Part shown: positions 17,011 to 25,218 of the stretch, piece by piece
Numbering within the stretch: the stretch's first letter is position 1
Layout: each line of letters begins with the position of its first letter
Assembly: GCA_040274765.1 (NCBI GenBank)
Contig: JBEMAY010000001.1
Span: forward strand, 29,264-93,263
DNA length: 64,000 bases
Reading direction: 5' to 3'
Source: Psychrobacillus sp040274765
GTDB lineage: Bacteria > Bacillota > Bacilli > Bacillales_A > Planococcaceae
Position numbers and translations under genes: made by a program
Notes under the pieces: generated by a model
Seen by the model: the letters and a program-made list of their open reading frames with translations, nothing else
Told to the model about the DNA's origin: nothing
Database searches by the model: none

Positions 17011-17277
17011 TTGTTAACAAACGTTATGGAAGAAATCGTTCAGAGCCTTGTGAGAGTATTGATGAGAGGGTCAGAATATCAAACGTTTTGTAAGTGTCCT
17101 CAATGTGAACTAGACATCATTGCATTAAGCTTAAATACACTTCCGACCCATTATGTTACAACCGAAAAAGGAAGAAAGGCTGTTTTTGAACGGATGAATA
17201 CTTTAGAAAACTTAGAGTGGATCAATAAAAGAATTATTCAATCTATTCATGTCGTTGGAAAATATCCTCATAGATAA
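17011..17277 (+). CDS. comFB: Late competence development protein ComFB family
   Basis: The 88-residue protein has the family pattern NVMEEIVQSLV, a zinc-binding CKCPQCELDIIALSLN (about residues 28-43) and LPTHYVTTEKG. In B. subtilis, ComFB is encoded in the late competence operon comF. Here it stands alone, away from comFA and comFC. Related ComFB-domain proteins bind cyclic dinucleotides. The TTG start at 17011 has GAAAGAAGGATAG upstream. Function beyond family membership is not visible. Confidence 0.82.
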   Translation: MLTNVMEEIVQSLVRVLMRGSEYQTFCKCPQCELDIIALSLNTLPTHYVTTEKGRKAVFERMNTLENLEWINKRIIQSIHVVGKYPHR

Positions 17278-17278
17278 C

Positions 17279-17308
17279 AAAGAGCCTTGTCATTTGATAA
17301 GGTTCTTT
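17279..17308 (+). terminator. Probable intrinsic terminator of comFB
   Basis: AAAGAGCCTTGTC pairs with GATAAGGTTCTTT through two G-U pairs, with a four-base loop. The T-run is short (TTTTAT). Confidence 0.65.
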
Positions 17309-17731
17309 TATACTTTAGTGCGAGGATTGAGTTATTCTATGTGAGAGTATAATAAAAGAAGTGGACTAGCTATACTAACAGTAGTAATTTTACTTAAAAG
17401 CTATGTTAAAGTTATTGGTTGATTTTAACTAAACATTTCTTTTACTTCCGACTGAATTTTGGAAGTGTGTTGGAGTCATTTTTACGGTCTTGTTTATACG
17501 AGTGATTTATACATAGAACTCTATAAATTAAAGCGGTCTCCATTTATCGCTTACCCCGCGAAAAAGCGTCCGGTTGGCGCGTAAATCAATTCAACTTGCC
17601 GATTTAGAGCGCTTCATAAAATCAACTCTAGACTTTAACATAGTCTACTTAAAAAGGTAGAACCTAACTTAAATTGAGAAGGACAGGCTATTGTAGTAAA
17701 ATAAATAAGAACGGATGAAAGGAAGATTAAT
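17309..17731. other. Non-coding interval before mntR with palindromic structure
   Basis: No gene is seen. GCGCGTAAATC (17577-17587) pairs with GATTTAGAGCGC (17601-17612), and CGCTT/AAGCG pairs lie just before it (about 17548-17568). The GC-rich patch is out of character with its AT-rich surroundings and resembles other palindromic patches in this window. Confidence 0.4.
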
Positions 17732-18151
17732 ATGCCAACACCAAGCATGGAAGACCATATAGAACAAATTTATATACTAATTGAACAGAAGGGTTATGCT
17801 CGTGTGTCTGACATCGCAGAAGCATTATCAGTACTACCATCTTCCGTAACCAAAATGGTACAGAAATTGGACAAAGATGGATTTTTAATATATGAGAAAT
17901 ATCGTGGACTTACTCTAACAAACAAAGGTATGAAGCTAGGGAAAAAACTAGTGAAGCGTCATGAATTGTTAGAGGATTTTTTACGTTTAATCGGTGTAGA
18001 AGAAAGTAATATATATGCGGACGTAGAGGGAATTGAACACCATTTAAGTTGGAACTCTATAGACCGAATTTCTGACTTAGTTCTCATTTTAGAAGATGAT
18101 GCTTCTATTCAAACCAAGCTATTAGAGCTAAGAAGAGACTTAAACGACTAA
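17732..18151 (+). CDS. mntR: Manganese-dependent transcriptional regulator MntR
   Basis: MntR is the DtxR-family repressor that, with Mn(II) bound, shuts off manganese uptake genes and activates efflux. The 139-residue protein keeps all the B. subtilis metal ligands at the same numbers: Asp8, Glu11, His77, Glu99, Glu102 and His103 (in DVEGIEHH). The N-terminal winged helix carries PSSVTKMVQKLDKDG. It stands alone between non-coding intervals. No transporter gene is adjacent, so its targets lie elsewhere. Confidence 0.96.
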   Translation: MPTPSMEDHIEQIYILIEQKGYARVSDIAEALSVLPSSVTKMVQKLDKDGFLIYEKYRGLTLTNKGMKLGKKLVKRHELLEDFLRLIGVEESNIYADVEGIEHHLSWNSIDRISDLVLILEDDASIQTKLLELRRDLND

Positions 18152-18445
18152 GGCTATGAGTTTGTCCTGTAGCTGACTAACTAGAAAGGTTAGGGTTAGT
18201 GGCTATCATATAGCTCTATTGCTGTTTATCTTACACGGGGAAAAGGTATAAGAGAAATAAGAAAAGGTACATAACTCATAATTAAAATGAGTCAATACAA
18301 TAAATAGCAAAATACCAATCCAACTTATATAAGTAAGTTGCTTGAAATGATCCATAATATCAGTAGAACCCCACTAAAAAACTAGAAAATATTTAAAGTG
18401 GTTATAGACCAACCAAAAAGTATGGTCAGAAGGAGAGCGGTAACT

Positions 18446-19306
18446 TTGACAGAATTATTATCAGGTGAAATTTTAAAATTACAAGTAAAATCCAAGAAAG
18501 GTTCTAAGTGGATCCTTCAATATAAAGACACGGAAGTATCTTTAAATGCATCGGAGGCACCAGAAGAATTAAAAGAGGATGACACACTGGATGTTTTCCT
18601 ATTTGTGGATAGAAGAGGAAATCTATCTGCCACTACTCAGTTGCCATCTATTCAAAAAGGAACTTATGGATGGGCAAGAGTGATCAAGGTTTCAGAAAAA
18701 GAAGGAGCATTCGTTGATATTGGAACTTCGAAAGAGGTTCAGGTAAAGGCAGAGGATCTACCTAAGATTAAAGAGTTATGGCCAGCTCAAGGTGATCATC
18801 TTTATATTACGCTGCGTACGGATCGAGATGGAGAGCTCTTTGGTCGTTTGGCGACAGAGGATCGAGTAGAGGAGTTGTACATCGATGCACCGACAACTCT
18901 TTTAAATAGCAACCTACAAGCTAGACCGTATAGACTTCTACCTGTTGGTACATTTTTACTGAGCGTCCCGGAAAACTATCGCATTTTTGTTCATGAATCT
19001 GAACGCTTAGAAGAACCAAGATTAGGCCAAGACCTAACGGTTCGTATTATCGATACAAAGGACGATGGATCATTAAATGGTTCATTATTACCTAGAAAGC
19101 ATGAGCGTTTAGGAGATGATGCAGAATCGATCTATCGTTATTTAAATGATGTGGGTGGTAAGATGCCGTTTACGGATAAATCAACACCTGAGGAGATCAA
19201 AGAAATGTTCTCTATGAGCAAGGCAGCCTTTAAACGTGCACTAGGTAAACTAATGAAAGAAAAGAAAATCATTCAACAGGACGGTTGGACTGAGTTGAAG
19301 CAATAA
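18446..19306 (+). CDS. cvfB: S1-domain RNA-binding protein, CvfB family
   Basis: The 286-residue protein has S1-like beta-barrel domains in its N-terminal two-thirds (for example GTYGWARVIKVSEKEGAFVDIG) and a C-terminal winged-helix region (about 225-286). This is the CvfB/YitL layout. In Staphylococcus aureus, CvfB binds RNA and affects virulence-factor expression; in Bacillus its role is unclear. The TTG at 18446 is chosen because AGAAGGAG lies about ten bases upstream; the longer reading frame has no ribosome site. Confidence 0.9.
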   Translation: MTELLSGEILKLQVKSKKGSKWILQYKDTEVSLNASEAPEELKEDDTLDVFLFVDRRGNLSATTQLPSIQKGTYGWARVIKVSEKEGAFVDIGTSKEVQVKAEDLPKIKELWPAQGDHLYITLRTDRDGELFGRLATEDRVEELYIDAPTTLLNSNLQARPYRLLPVGTFLLSVPENYRIFVHESERLEEPRLGQDLTVRIIDTKDDGSLNGSLLPRKHERLGDDAESIYRYLNDVGGKMPFTDKSTPEEIKEMFSMSKAAFKRALGKLMKEKKIIQQDGWTELKQ

Positions 19307-19314
19307 GGTTAGAT

Positions 19315-19364
19315 AAAAAGGAGGAAAAAGCATCGATAGTTATCGGAACTTTTTACTCCTTTTT
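19315..19364 (+). terminator. Intrinsic terminator of cvfB
   Basis: AAAAAGGAGGAAAAAG pairs with CTTTTTACTCCTTTTT with one mismatch, around an 18-base loop. Confidence 0.8.
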
Positions 19365-19409
19365 ACGTACTAATGATAGTACCGATCAAGAGAAAGGGGT
19401 TTTAGGGGA

Positions 19410-20327
19410 ATGAAAAAAGTGGTACAAGTATGGTTAGCAATTTTTCTTGTTGTAGGAGTTTTAGCCAATTCCAATGTAGCGTTGGCAGATACAAATGGAG
19501 AAACAGAAACCGAAGTAGTCAATGAAAAATTTGGTGCACCGATTGTTGTATACGGAGGTAACCTGACTGACGACCAAAAGAAAAGTGTAAGAGAAAGCTT
19601 GAAAATTACAGATAAATCAGATGTACAAGAAATTGTTGTGACAGGAAAAGATTTAGCCACCTATTTAAAAGATGGTGATGCCTCAGCAAGAATGTTCTCA
19701 TCTGCAAAAATAACTAGAAAAGATGCAGGTTCGGGTCTTGTTATTAACATAGTGACACCTGATGACATTACAGAAGTAACTGCTGATATGTATGCTAACG
19801 CAATGCTTACAGCAGGAATTGAGGATGCGGTGGTAGACATTGCAGCTCCAAAGCCGGTAACAGGACATTCTGCTCTAGTTGGTATTTACAAAGCCTATGA
19901 AGTTACTGGGGGAGAGCTTGACCCAGAACGGACTGATGTAGCAAATGAAGAGTTATCCGTGGCAACGATTCTTTCTAAGGATGCTGGAGTAAACGAAGAA
20001 GAGGTTACAGAGCTACTAACAGAAATTAAAAAGCAAATTGCTGAGCAAAACCCTGCCTCTCGTGAAGAAGTAGAGAAAATAGTTTCAGAACAGCTTTCCA
20101 AATTGAAGATTGAGCTATCAGATAAAGATCGCCAATTGTTAATTGACCTAATGGACCGTATACGTCAGTTGGACATCGATTTTAGTAAATGGTCAGATCA
20201 GTTAAATGACTTTAGTAAAACTATTGAAGAGAAGTTTAATCAAATAAAAGATAACGAAGGATTTTGGCAAAGTGTAAAAGATTTTTTCACTAATCTGATC
20301 GATTCTATACGTTCCGTTTTTAGTTAA
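19410..20327 (+). CDS. Secreted DUF1002 protein (YpuA-like)
   Basis: The 305-residue protein has a Sec signal peptide (cleavage near ALA-DT, about residue 27). The DUF1002 domain covers about 40-215, with NLTDDQKKSVRESL and the GHSALVGIYKAYE motif. The C-terminal part (215-305) is helical, probably a coiled coil. B. subtilis YpuA has the same plan, and its role in the envelope is unknown. The gene is monocistronic, with terminators before and after. Confidence 0.85.
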   Translation: MKKVVQVWLAIFLVVGVLANSNVALADTNGETETEVVNEKFGAPIVVYGGNLTDDQKKSVRESLKITDKSDVQEIVVTGKDLATYLKDGDASARMFSSAKITRKDAGSGLVINIVTPDDITEVTADMYANAMLTAGIEDAVVDIAAPKPVTGHSALVGIYKAYEVTGGELDPERTDVANEELSVATILSKDAGVNEEEVTELLTEIKKQIAEQNPASREEVEKIVSEQLSKLKIELSDKDRQLLIDLMDRIRQLDIDFSKWSDQLNDFSKTIEEKFNQIKDNEGFWQSVKDFFTNLIDSIRSVFS

Positions 20328-20331
20328 AATC

Positions 20332-20363
20332 AATCTACCTATCAGTTAAAAGATAGGTAGATT
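20332..20363 (+). terminator. Intrinsic terminator of the DUF1002 gene
   Basis: AATCTACCTATC pairs perfectly with GATAGGTAGATT and is followed by a T-run. Confidence 0.92.
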
Positions 20364-20383
20364 TTTTTATGGAGACTTCATGT

Positions 20384-20442
20384 TTGCATTAAAAAAATGA
20401 ATTTGCTAAAATAAAAAATATAAATATCTCGAATTCGAGATA
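20384..20442 (+). promoter_or_regulatory. Promoter with perfect MhqR-type operator
   Basis: TTGCAT (20384-20389), 17 bases, TAAAAT (20407-20412) forms a sigma-A promoter. Thirteen bases downstream lies the perfect 18-bp palindrome TATCTCGAATTCGAGATA (20425-20442). This equals the MhqR operator known from the B. subtilis mhq (methylhydroquinone) regulon as I remember it. The following gene is a ring-cleaving dioxygenase of the kind MhqR controls. Confidence 0.85.
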
Positions 20443-20457
20443 AATGGAGGTCATCAT

Positions 20458-21426
20458 ATGAAATTGGCTGGAATTCACCATGTTTCTGCTATAAGCGCTG
20501 ATATAAGTAAAAATCATGATTTCTTTACAAGAATATTGGGGATGCGTTTGGTAAAAAAAAGTGTAAATCAGGATAACCCGTCATCCTATCATTTGTTTTA
20601 TGCAGATGCAGTAGGGACTCCTGGAACAGATATGACGTATTTTGACATACCGATGGCAGGGAGGACATATCCTGGAGTGTCAAGCATAAGTAATACCGGA
20701 CTCCGCGTAAAAAGTGAGGCAGCTTTACAATTTTGGAAAAAGAGATTCTATGATTTTAAGGTCCCTCATGATGAAATTTCCGAAATGTTTGGTAGAAAAA
20801 CTCTCTATTTTGAGGATTTTGAAGGTTCAAGGATGAGACTAGTGGTAGATGACGGCAATGGAATTCCTTATGGGGAGCCATGGATAAAAGAAGAGATAAG
20901 TGGAGAAAATGCTATAGTAGGCTTAGGTCCGGTTACACTGACTTTAAAAAATCCAGAGGCTACTAAGAAAGTCTTGGAGGATGTACTCGGATTTACTTTA
21001 ATTGGTTCTTATCCCTCAGCTATTACCAATGCACCTAATATCCAAGTGTACTCTGTAGGAAAAGGTGGCCCAGCAGGTGAAGTTCATATAGAAACAAGAG
21101 AAGATTTACCAAGGGAGAGACCAGGTAGAGGGAGTGTTCATCATGTGGCATTTCGTATCCCTCATATGGATGATTATCCTAAATGGGAAGAACTGCTTCG
21201 ATCGAAAGGCTATACAACTTCGGGACTTGTAGACCGACATTATTTTAAAGCAATCTACTTTAGAGAGCCTAACGGCATCTTGTTTGAGCTTTCTACGGAT
21301 GAGCCTGGATTTGACACTGATGAGAAGCAGACAGAGCTAGGAGAAACATTGGCATTACCTCCTTTTTTGGAGCCGCGGCGTAAAGAAATTGAAACAAAGT
21401 TACGTCCGTTGTCAATTAATAAATAG
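20458..21426 (+). CDS. Ring-cleaving (VOC-superfamily) dioxygenase, MhqO/MhqA type
   Basis: The 322-residue protein has two vicinal-oxygen-chelate modules, one starting at IHHVSAISAD and one at VHHVAFRIP. The metal ligands are His8, His in VHHVAF (about 223) and the Glu in GILFELSTD (about 272). MhqO and MhqA in B. subtilis are extradiol-type dioxygenases that detoxify hydroquinone and catechol compounds and are repressed by MhqR. The perfect MhqR-type palindrome just upstream fits this role. No MhqR gene is in the window. Confidence 0.9.
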   Translation: MKLAGIHHVSAISADISKNHDFFTRILGMRLVKKSVNQDNPSSYHLFYADAVGTPGTDMTYFDIPMAGRTYPGVSSISNTGLRVKSEAALQFWKKRFYDFKVPHDEISEMFGRKTLYFEDFEGSRMRLVVDDGNGIPYGEPWIKEEISGENAIVGLGPVTLTLKNPEATKKVLEDVLGFTLIGSYPSAITNAPNIQVYSVGKGGPAGEVHIETREDLPRERPGRGSVHHVAFRIPHMDDYPKWEELLRSKGYTTSGLVDRHYFKAIYFREPNGILFELSTDEPGFDTDEKQTELGETLALPPFLEPRRKEIETKLRPLSINK

Positions 21427-21460
21427 TTGTGTTAAGATTCATAAAAAGGAGTGTGTGATA

Positions 21461-21742
21461 ATGGATTTTCAATATAAAGAACTTGGCAATGATGTATTTG
21501 CCTATCAAGTAATAGAAGATGGGGAAAGACTTGGTGAAATTACATGGACCCTGCTAGGAGACGTAATGGTTATGGATCATACATACGTTTCAAGTAAGCT
21601 TAGAGGCCAAGGGATTGCAAAAAAACTATTAGATAACGCCGCTTCCTATGCTCGAGAAAATGATTTGAAAATGGAGCCTGTTTGCTCATACGTAGTAGAT
21701 GCATTTGCTAAATCTGATGAATACGATGATTTGAAGGCATAA
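21461..21742 (+). CDS. Small GNAT-like acetyltransferase (YjdJ type)
   Basis: The 93-residue protein has the compact GNAT fold of the YjdJ family: MDHTYVSSKLRGQGIAKKLLD carries the acetyl-CoA-binding RGQGIA loop, followed by MEPVCSYVVDAF with the conserved Cys. The ATG at 21461 has AAAAAGGAG upstream; the longer frame overlaps the dioxygenase gene and is rejected. It lies 34 bases after the dioxygenase and may share its MhqR-controlled transcript. The substrate is unknown. Confidence 0.85.
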   Translation: MDFQYKELGNDVFAYQVIEDGERLGEITWTLLGDVMVMDHTYVSSKLRGQGIAKKLLDNAASYARENDLKMEPVCSYVVDAFAKSDEYDDLKA

Positions 21743-21743
21743 T

Positions 21744-21787
21744 AAAAGGCAATCCTCTTTAACTTAGTTTAAAGTGGATTGCCTTTT
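21744..21787 (+). terminator. Intrinsic terminator after the dioxygenase-GNAT pair
   Basis: AAAAGGCAATCCTCTTTAA pairs with TTTAAAGTGGATTGCCTTTT, nearly perfectly, around a short loop. Confidence 0.88.
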
Positions 21788-21799
21788 ACGTTTTCACAA

Positions 21800-21898
21800 T
21801 TAAATGGAAGTGAATAGAACTAGAATACCAGTTAATGCGGATGCACCTGCCAATGTATATAAGAAGTCTGTTTGATTAAAGATCAATTTCTTTTCCAT
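21800..21898 (-). CDS. Possible 32-residue membrane peptide
   Basis: On the minus strand, ATG 21898 with AAAGGAAG just upstream opens a 32-codon frame: a charged start MEKKLIFNQTDF, then a hydrophobic stretch TLAGASALTGILVLFTSI that ends the protein. The ribosome site and clean membrane segment support a real small gene. I recognise no family. Confidence 0.45.
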   Translation of the reverse strand: MEKKLIFNQTDFLYTLAGASALTGILVLFTSI

Positions 21899-22058
21899 GT
21901 TAATCTTCCTTTCTATTTGGTGTTAATAATAAAATACCCGTTTTTATCAGAGTGAAACAGGTTTATTGAAAATAACTTAGGGAATTTGATTATTAATGAA
22001 ACCTTTTTAATTTACTTTCGTACAATAGCTATGTCCATTAATAATAGGGGGTAGGAAA

Positions 22059-22526
22059 ATGATATCAAGAACAGGAGAAGTAGTATTAGGGATTATCGGA
22101 GCAGTTTTTAATGTAATTGCAATCATACTAGTTTCTTTACTTGTCATTAACGGTAGCACGGCATTTGAAGACGAGGAATTTTCAAATGTCCTAGAAGAAC
22201 AAATCTTTAGTGATCCAACACTGACTGCGGAAGAAGCTGAAGAAGCTTTAGGCTTTGCTGAGATGTTTGTAGACTTATTTGGAGTTCTTGGCTGGGCAGC
22301 AGTAGTTGTATTCGTAATTAGTTTAATCTTTAACATTTTAGGAATTGTATTTGTTTCTAAAAACAAAAAACCAAAACTTGCGGGTATCATGTTCATTCTA
22401 GGTGGAATTTTTGCAGGAATTATTTCCTTAACATCTATCATTTTATATGTAGCTGCAATCATGTGTTTCGTCAGAAAATCACCAGTTAAATTTGAAGACG
22501 AATATACTACGGAAAAAACATACTAA
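22059..22526 (+). CDS. DUF4064 membrane protein
   Basis: The 155-residue protein has an N-terminal helix, a hydrophilic acidic loop (about 33-65) and three further membrane helices, including LFGVLGWAAVVVFVISLI and KLAGIMFILGGIFAGI. This is the pattern of the DUF4064 family of Firmicute membrane proteins, whose function is not known. A bidirectional terminator follows. Confidence 0.75.
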   Translation: MISRTGEVVLGIIGAVFNVIAIILVSLLVINGSTAFEDEEFSNVLEEQIFSDPTLTAEEAEEALGFAEMFVDLFGVLGWAAVVVFVISLIFNILGIVFVSKNKKPKLAGIMFILGGIFAGIISLTSIILYVAAIMCFVRKSPVKFEDEYTTEKTY

Positions 22527-22529
22527 AAA

Positions 22530-22558
22530 AAACACCGGCTTAATAAGCCGGTGTTTTT
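22530..22558. terminator. Bidirectional terminator overlapping the end of the minus-strand GNAT gene
   Basis: AACACCGGCTT and AAGCCGGTGTT form a perfect stem with A- and T-runs on the two sides. The minus-strand acetyltransferase stop codon lies inside the stem-loop. Confidence 0.9.
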
Positions 22559-23031
22559 AATGGATATAAATATTTAGCTGTAGATAGTGGATGCCCTTCA
22601 AAGTATTCATCAAACTCTTCTAGACATTCAAATCCATAATGCTCATAAAAAATACGAGCAGGTTCATTTTTGCTTTCAACATAAACAAATAATTGTTTTC
22701 CAACAGCCATATGGTTAACGCCAGCTTCTAATAGCTTCCTACCGTACCCCATTTTTTGAAACTCTGGGAGTACGTAAATAGCTGTAAGCTCAGCATCACC
22801 ATCTTCGTCCACATAAGTAAAGTTAGCAAAGCCTATAGCCTCACCTTTATATTCAGCAACCAAAAAAATAGTTTTTTCTATACGTTTGGCTATCATCATC
22901 GGAGAATAAGCTTTTTCTAAAAATAATTTCTGAATGTTTTCTGGTATTATATCTTTATAAGTATCATTCCAACTGACCTGTGCGATCTGTTGTATAGTAG
23001 GAATATCATTTAACGTAGTCGCCCTTATCAT
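22540..23031 (-). CDS. GNAT-family N-acetyltransferase
   Basis: The 163-residue single-domain GNAT protein has the acetyl-CoA-binding block LTAIYVLPEFQKMGYGRKLLE (positions about 86-106) and the C-terminal ARIFYEHYGFE. The ATG at 23031 is preferred because GAGGTG lies just upstream and a longer frame would start inside that site. The substrate is unknown. It is convergent with the DUF4064 gene. Confidence 0.85.
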   Translation of the reverse strand: MIRATTLNDIPTIQQIAQVSWNDTYKDIIPENIQKLFLEKAYSPMMIAKRIEKTIFLVAEYKGEAIGFANFTYVDEDGDAELTAIYVLPEFQKMGYGRKLLEAGVNHMAVGKQLFVYVESKNEPARIFYEHYGFECLEEFDEYFEGHPLSTAKYLYPLKTPAY

Positions 23032-23138
23032 TTGAAACACCTCTTTAAGCTTTTTGTAATCATAACAAAATTTCTATCAATCTTCTATACGTAATTAGAA
23101 AATAATTGAAAATAAACATTTTTACATAGGAGGCAAAC

Positions 23139-23588
23139 ATGTCCTGGGAGTTAAAGAAATTTAGTGAATTAGATACTCATAATCTTTATGAAATATTAAA
23201 GCTGCGCGTAGAGGTTTTTGTTGTGGAACAAAATTGTCCATATCCGGAACTAGATGATTATGATCAACAAGCTCTTCATCTCTACCTTAAAGAAAATAAT
23301 GTAATTCTTGCTTACTGCCGTATTTTACCTGCAGGTCTCAAGTATGACGATTGCTCTATTGGAAGGGTTATTGTTAAGGAACAGGCAAGAGGAAAAGGTC
23401 ACGCACGGGTCCTTATGCAAAAAGCTATTAAAATCATCGAAACATCTTGGAGTGTTCCAAGCATAAAGCTATGCGCGCAAAGTCATTTACAAAATTTTTA
23501 TCAATCCGTTGGTTTCCAAACAATTAGTGAGGAATTTGATGAGGATGGTATCCCTCATGTATATATGATTAGGTCGAAAAAACAGTAA
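23139..23588 (+). CDS. ElaA-family GNAT acetyltransferase
   Basis: The 149-residue protein has the ElaA signature: LKLRVEVFVVEQNCPYPELDDYD near the N-terminus and GRVIVKEQARGKGHARVLM for acetyl-CoA binding, with the C-terminal FYQSVGFQ. E. coli ElaA is an acetyltransferase of unknown target. The ATG has TAGGAGGC upstream. Confidence 0.88.
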   Translation: MSWELKKFSELDTHNLYEILKLRVEVFVVEQNCPYPELDDYDQQALHLYLKENNVILAYCRILPAGLKYDDCSIGRVIVKEQARGKGHARVLMQKAIKIIETSWSVPSIKLCAQSHLQNFYQSVGFQTISEEFDEDGIPHVYMIRSKKQ

Positions 23589-23614
23589 GTGTTATATTGG
23601 ATTGAATAGGGTAT
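23589..23614 (+). promoter_or_regulatory. Possible sigma-B promoter before the 100-residue protein gene
   Basis: GTGTTA (23589-23594), 14 bases, GGGTAT (23609-23614). The -10 is a perfect sigma-B match; the -35 matches GTTTAA at four of six positions. The spacing is correct. Confidence 0.4.
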
Positions 23615-23646
23615 ATAAATCTTATAATTATATGGGAGGTAATATA

Positions 23647-23949
23647 ATGGCGAAAAATAGATCACTTTTATTGGCAGGACTTGCAGCCGGTGCTTATGCT
23701 TATTTCAGGAAAAAAGAAAACCGTGATAAAGCAATGGAAGCATTTAATAACACCAAAAATAAAGTAAACTCCTTTATGGAAGCGCAAAAACAAGGTGTTC
23801 AAGAGGAAGGAACCGGCAATCCTAACCCTTACCATGAAGAGGATAGTAATATGGTGAGTGAAGGAGCCATGACAAGCGTCAAGTACTACAATGAGGAAGA
23901 AGCGGAAACTAAAAATGTTTCTTCTGATAAGGATTCAAAACAAGAATAG
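23647..23949 (+). CDS. Small hydrophilic protein with N-terminal hydrophobic segment (YtxH-like layout)
   Basis: The 100-residue protein starts MAKNRSLLLAGLAAGAYAYF, a short membrane-associated segment. An amphipathic Lys/Glu-rich stretch follows (about 20-50), then an acidic, disordered tail ending DKDSKQE. The layout recalls YtxH-type general stress proteins, but sequence similarity is not firm. GGGAGG precedes the ATG at 23647. A possible sigma-B promoter (23589-23614) would suit a stress gene. The function is unknown. Confidence 0.65.
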   Translation: MAKNRSLLLAGLAAGAYAYFRKKENRDKAMEAFNNTKNKVNSFMEAQKQGVQEEGTGNPNPYHEEDSNMVSEGAMTSVKYYNEEEAETKNVSSDKDSKQE

Positions 23950-23965
23950 AAATTAACTTATTAAA

Positions 23966-23990
23966 GATGGTGCCCTTGGGCGCCTTTTTT
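23966..23990 (+). terminator. Intrinsic terminator of the 100-residue protein gene
   Basis: GGTGCCC pairs with GGGCGCC (one G-U pair) and is followed by six Ts. Confidence 0.8.
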
Positions 23991-24150
23991 ATTTTACATA
24001 TATAGATATTACTGTATAATTTCTAAAAAATACCTTTAATATTTGGGCGATAGAGACGGGACTTAGGTTTTACTTGTTTTTTCTCCAAATTAAATTCTCA
24101 TTTCTCTATTGTTCTTTTAATTGAATTAGCATTTATTTATCACTCACACA

Positions 24151-24176
24151 GTTTTAAGATAGGATATTTAGGGTAC
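24151..24176 (+). promoter_or_regulatory. Candidate sigma-B promoter before the lipid kinase gene
   Basis: GTTTTA (24151-24156), 14 bases, GGGTAC (24171-24176) matches the sigma-B consensus GTTTAA-N12-15-GGGTAT at five of six positions in each half, with correct spacing, 40 bases before the ATG at 24216. Confidence 0.55.
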
Positions 24177-24215
24177 GAAAAAGAAACGGATATATTTTAA
24201 GGAGGAAGCAAAAAA

Positions 24216-25115
24216 ATGAAAAGGGCCATGTTAATTTATAATCCTTCTGCTGGACGGGAAGAAGCTAAACAATATAAAGAAAGAGCAATGGAGGTCTTAG
24301 CAAATTTAGGTTATGACGTGACAGTAAAAGAAACGCAAAAGCAAGATGATGCCACTCATTTTGCCGAAATGGCTTGTACTGAAAAAATGGACTTTTTGTT
24401 AGCCATGGGAGGAGATGGAACAATAAGTGAGGTAGTGAATGGTCTTGCTGAACGAGAAGACCAACCTTTATTTTCTTTTGTCCCCCTCGGTACAGTGAAT
24501 GATTTTGCTAGAGCACTTGGCATTCCTCTTGAACCAGAAATTGCAATAGAAGCGCTTAAGATGACTAATGTTGAACAAGTTGACGTAGGGAAAATCGGGG
24601 ATAAATATTTTGTTAATGTAGTAGCGATTGGGGATATTGCTAGCAGTGTGGCCGATACTCCGGTAGAACAAAAAACGAGGTATGGCTCAATTGCCTATTT
24701 AATGGCTGGAGCAAAGGCAATTATATCGAACGAAGAGGTAGAGATGACTATTACCCATGATCATGGTTCATGGAAGGGGACTTCTATATTAGTTTTAGTT
24801 GCTTTGACCAATTCTGTAGGTGGATTTGAGAACTTGGTTAAATCTGCTAAAATTGATGATGGGAAAATGCATGTGTTTATCATAAAACATGCAGGATTAG
24901 CAGCAATTGCACGTATGGGTACTAAAGTAATGTTAGGAACACTTGGTAAGGATGAGGGAGTGGAGACTTTTACTACAGAGCGACTCCAAATAGACTCAAC
25001 ACGTCCGCTATTTTGTAACGTAGATGGTGATCAAGGAGACTGTACTCCTCTCGATATACACATTCTTCCTCAACATTTAAAAATGCTTTTACCTAAAAAT
25101 ACAGAAAGCAATTAA
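24216..25115 (+). CDS. Diacylglycerol/lipid kinase family protein (DagK/YegS/BmrU-like)
   Basis: The 299-residue protein opens MKRAMLIYNPSAGR and carries the ATP-binding MGGDGTISEVVNGL (about residues 67-80) and PLGTVNDFARALG (about 91-103), which define the DAGK catalytic domain. The C-terminal NVDGDQGD region completes the lipid-kinase fold. It would phosphorylate diacylglycerol or a related lipid at the membrane using ATP. A sigma-B-like promoter lies just upstream, suggesting stress induction. The precise lipid substrate is unknown. Confidence 0.88.
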   Translation: MKRAMLIYNPSAGREEAKQYKERAMEVLANLGYDVTVKETQKQDDATHFAEMACTEKMDFLLAMGGDGTISEVVNGLAEREDQPLFSFVPLGTVNDFARALGIPLEPEIAIEALKMTNVEQVDVGKIGDKYFVNVVAIGDIASSVADTPVEQKTRYGSIAYLMAGAKAIISNEEVEMTITHDHGSWKGTSILVLVALTNSVGGFENLVKSAKIDDGKMHVFIIKHAGLAAIARMGTKVMLGTLGKDEGVETFTTERLQIDSTRPLFCNVDGDQGDCTPLDIHILPQHLKMLLPKNTESN

Positions 25116-25218
25116 AAGTCTAGTTTTTTACTATAAAATGTTATAAAATGATTCTACATCCCTATTTAAAAATCAGGTACTAATGTACTATAAAATTGAC
25201 TGGAAAGATGAGGTACTT

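Noticed and set aside
18171..18204. Hairpin after mntR as terminator
   Set aside because: The AGC...ACTAAC/GTTAGT...GCT stem is imperfect and no T-run follows.
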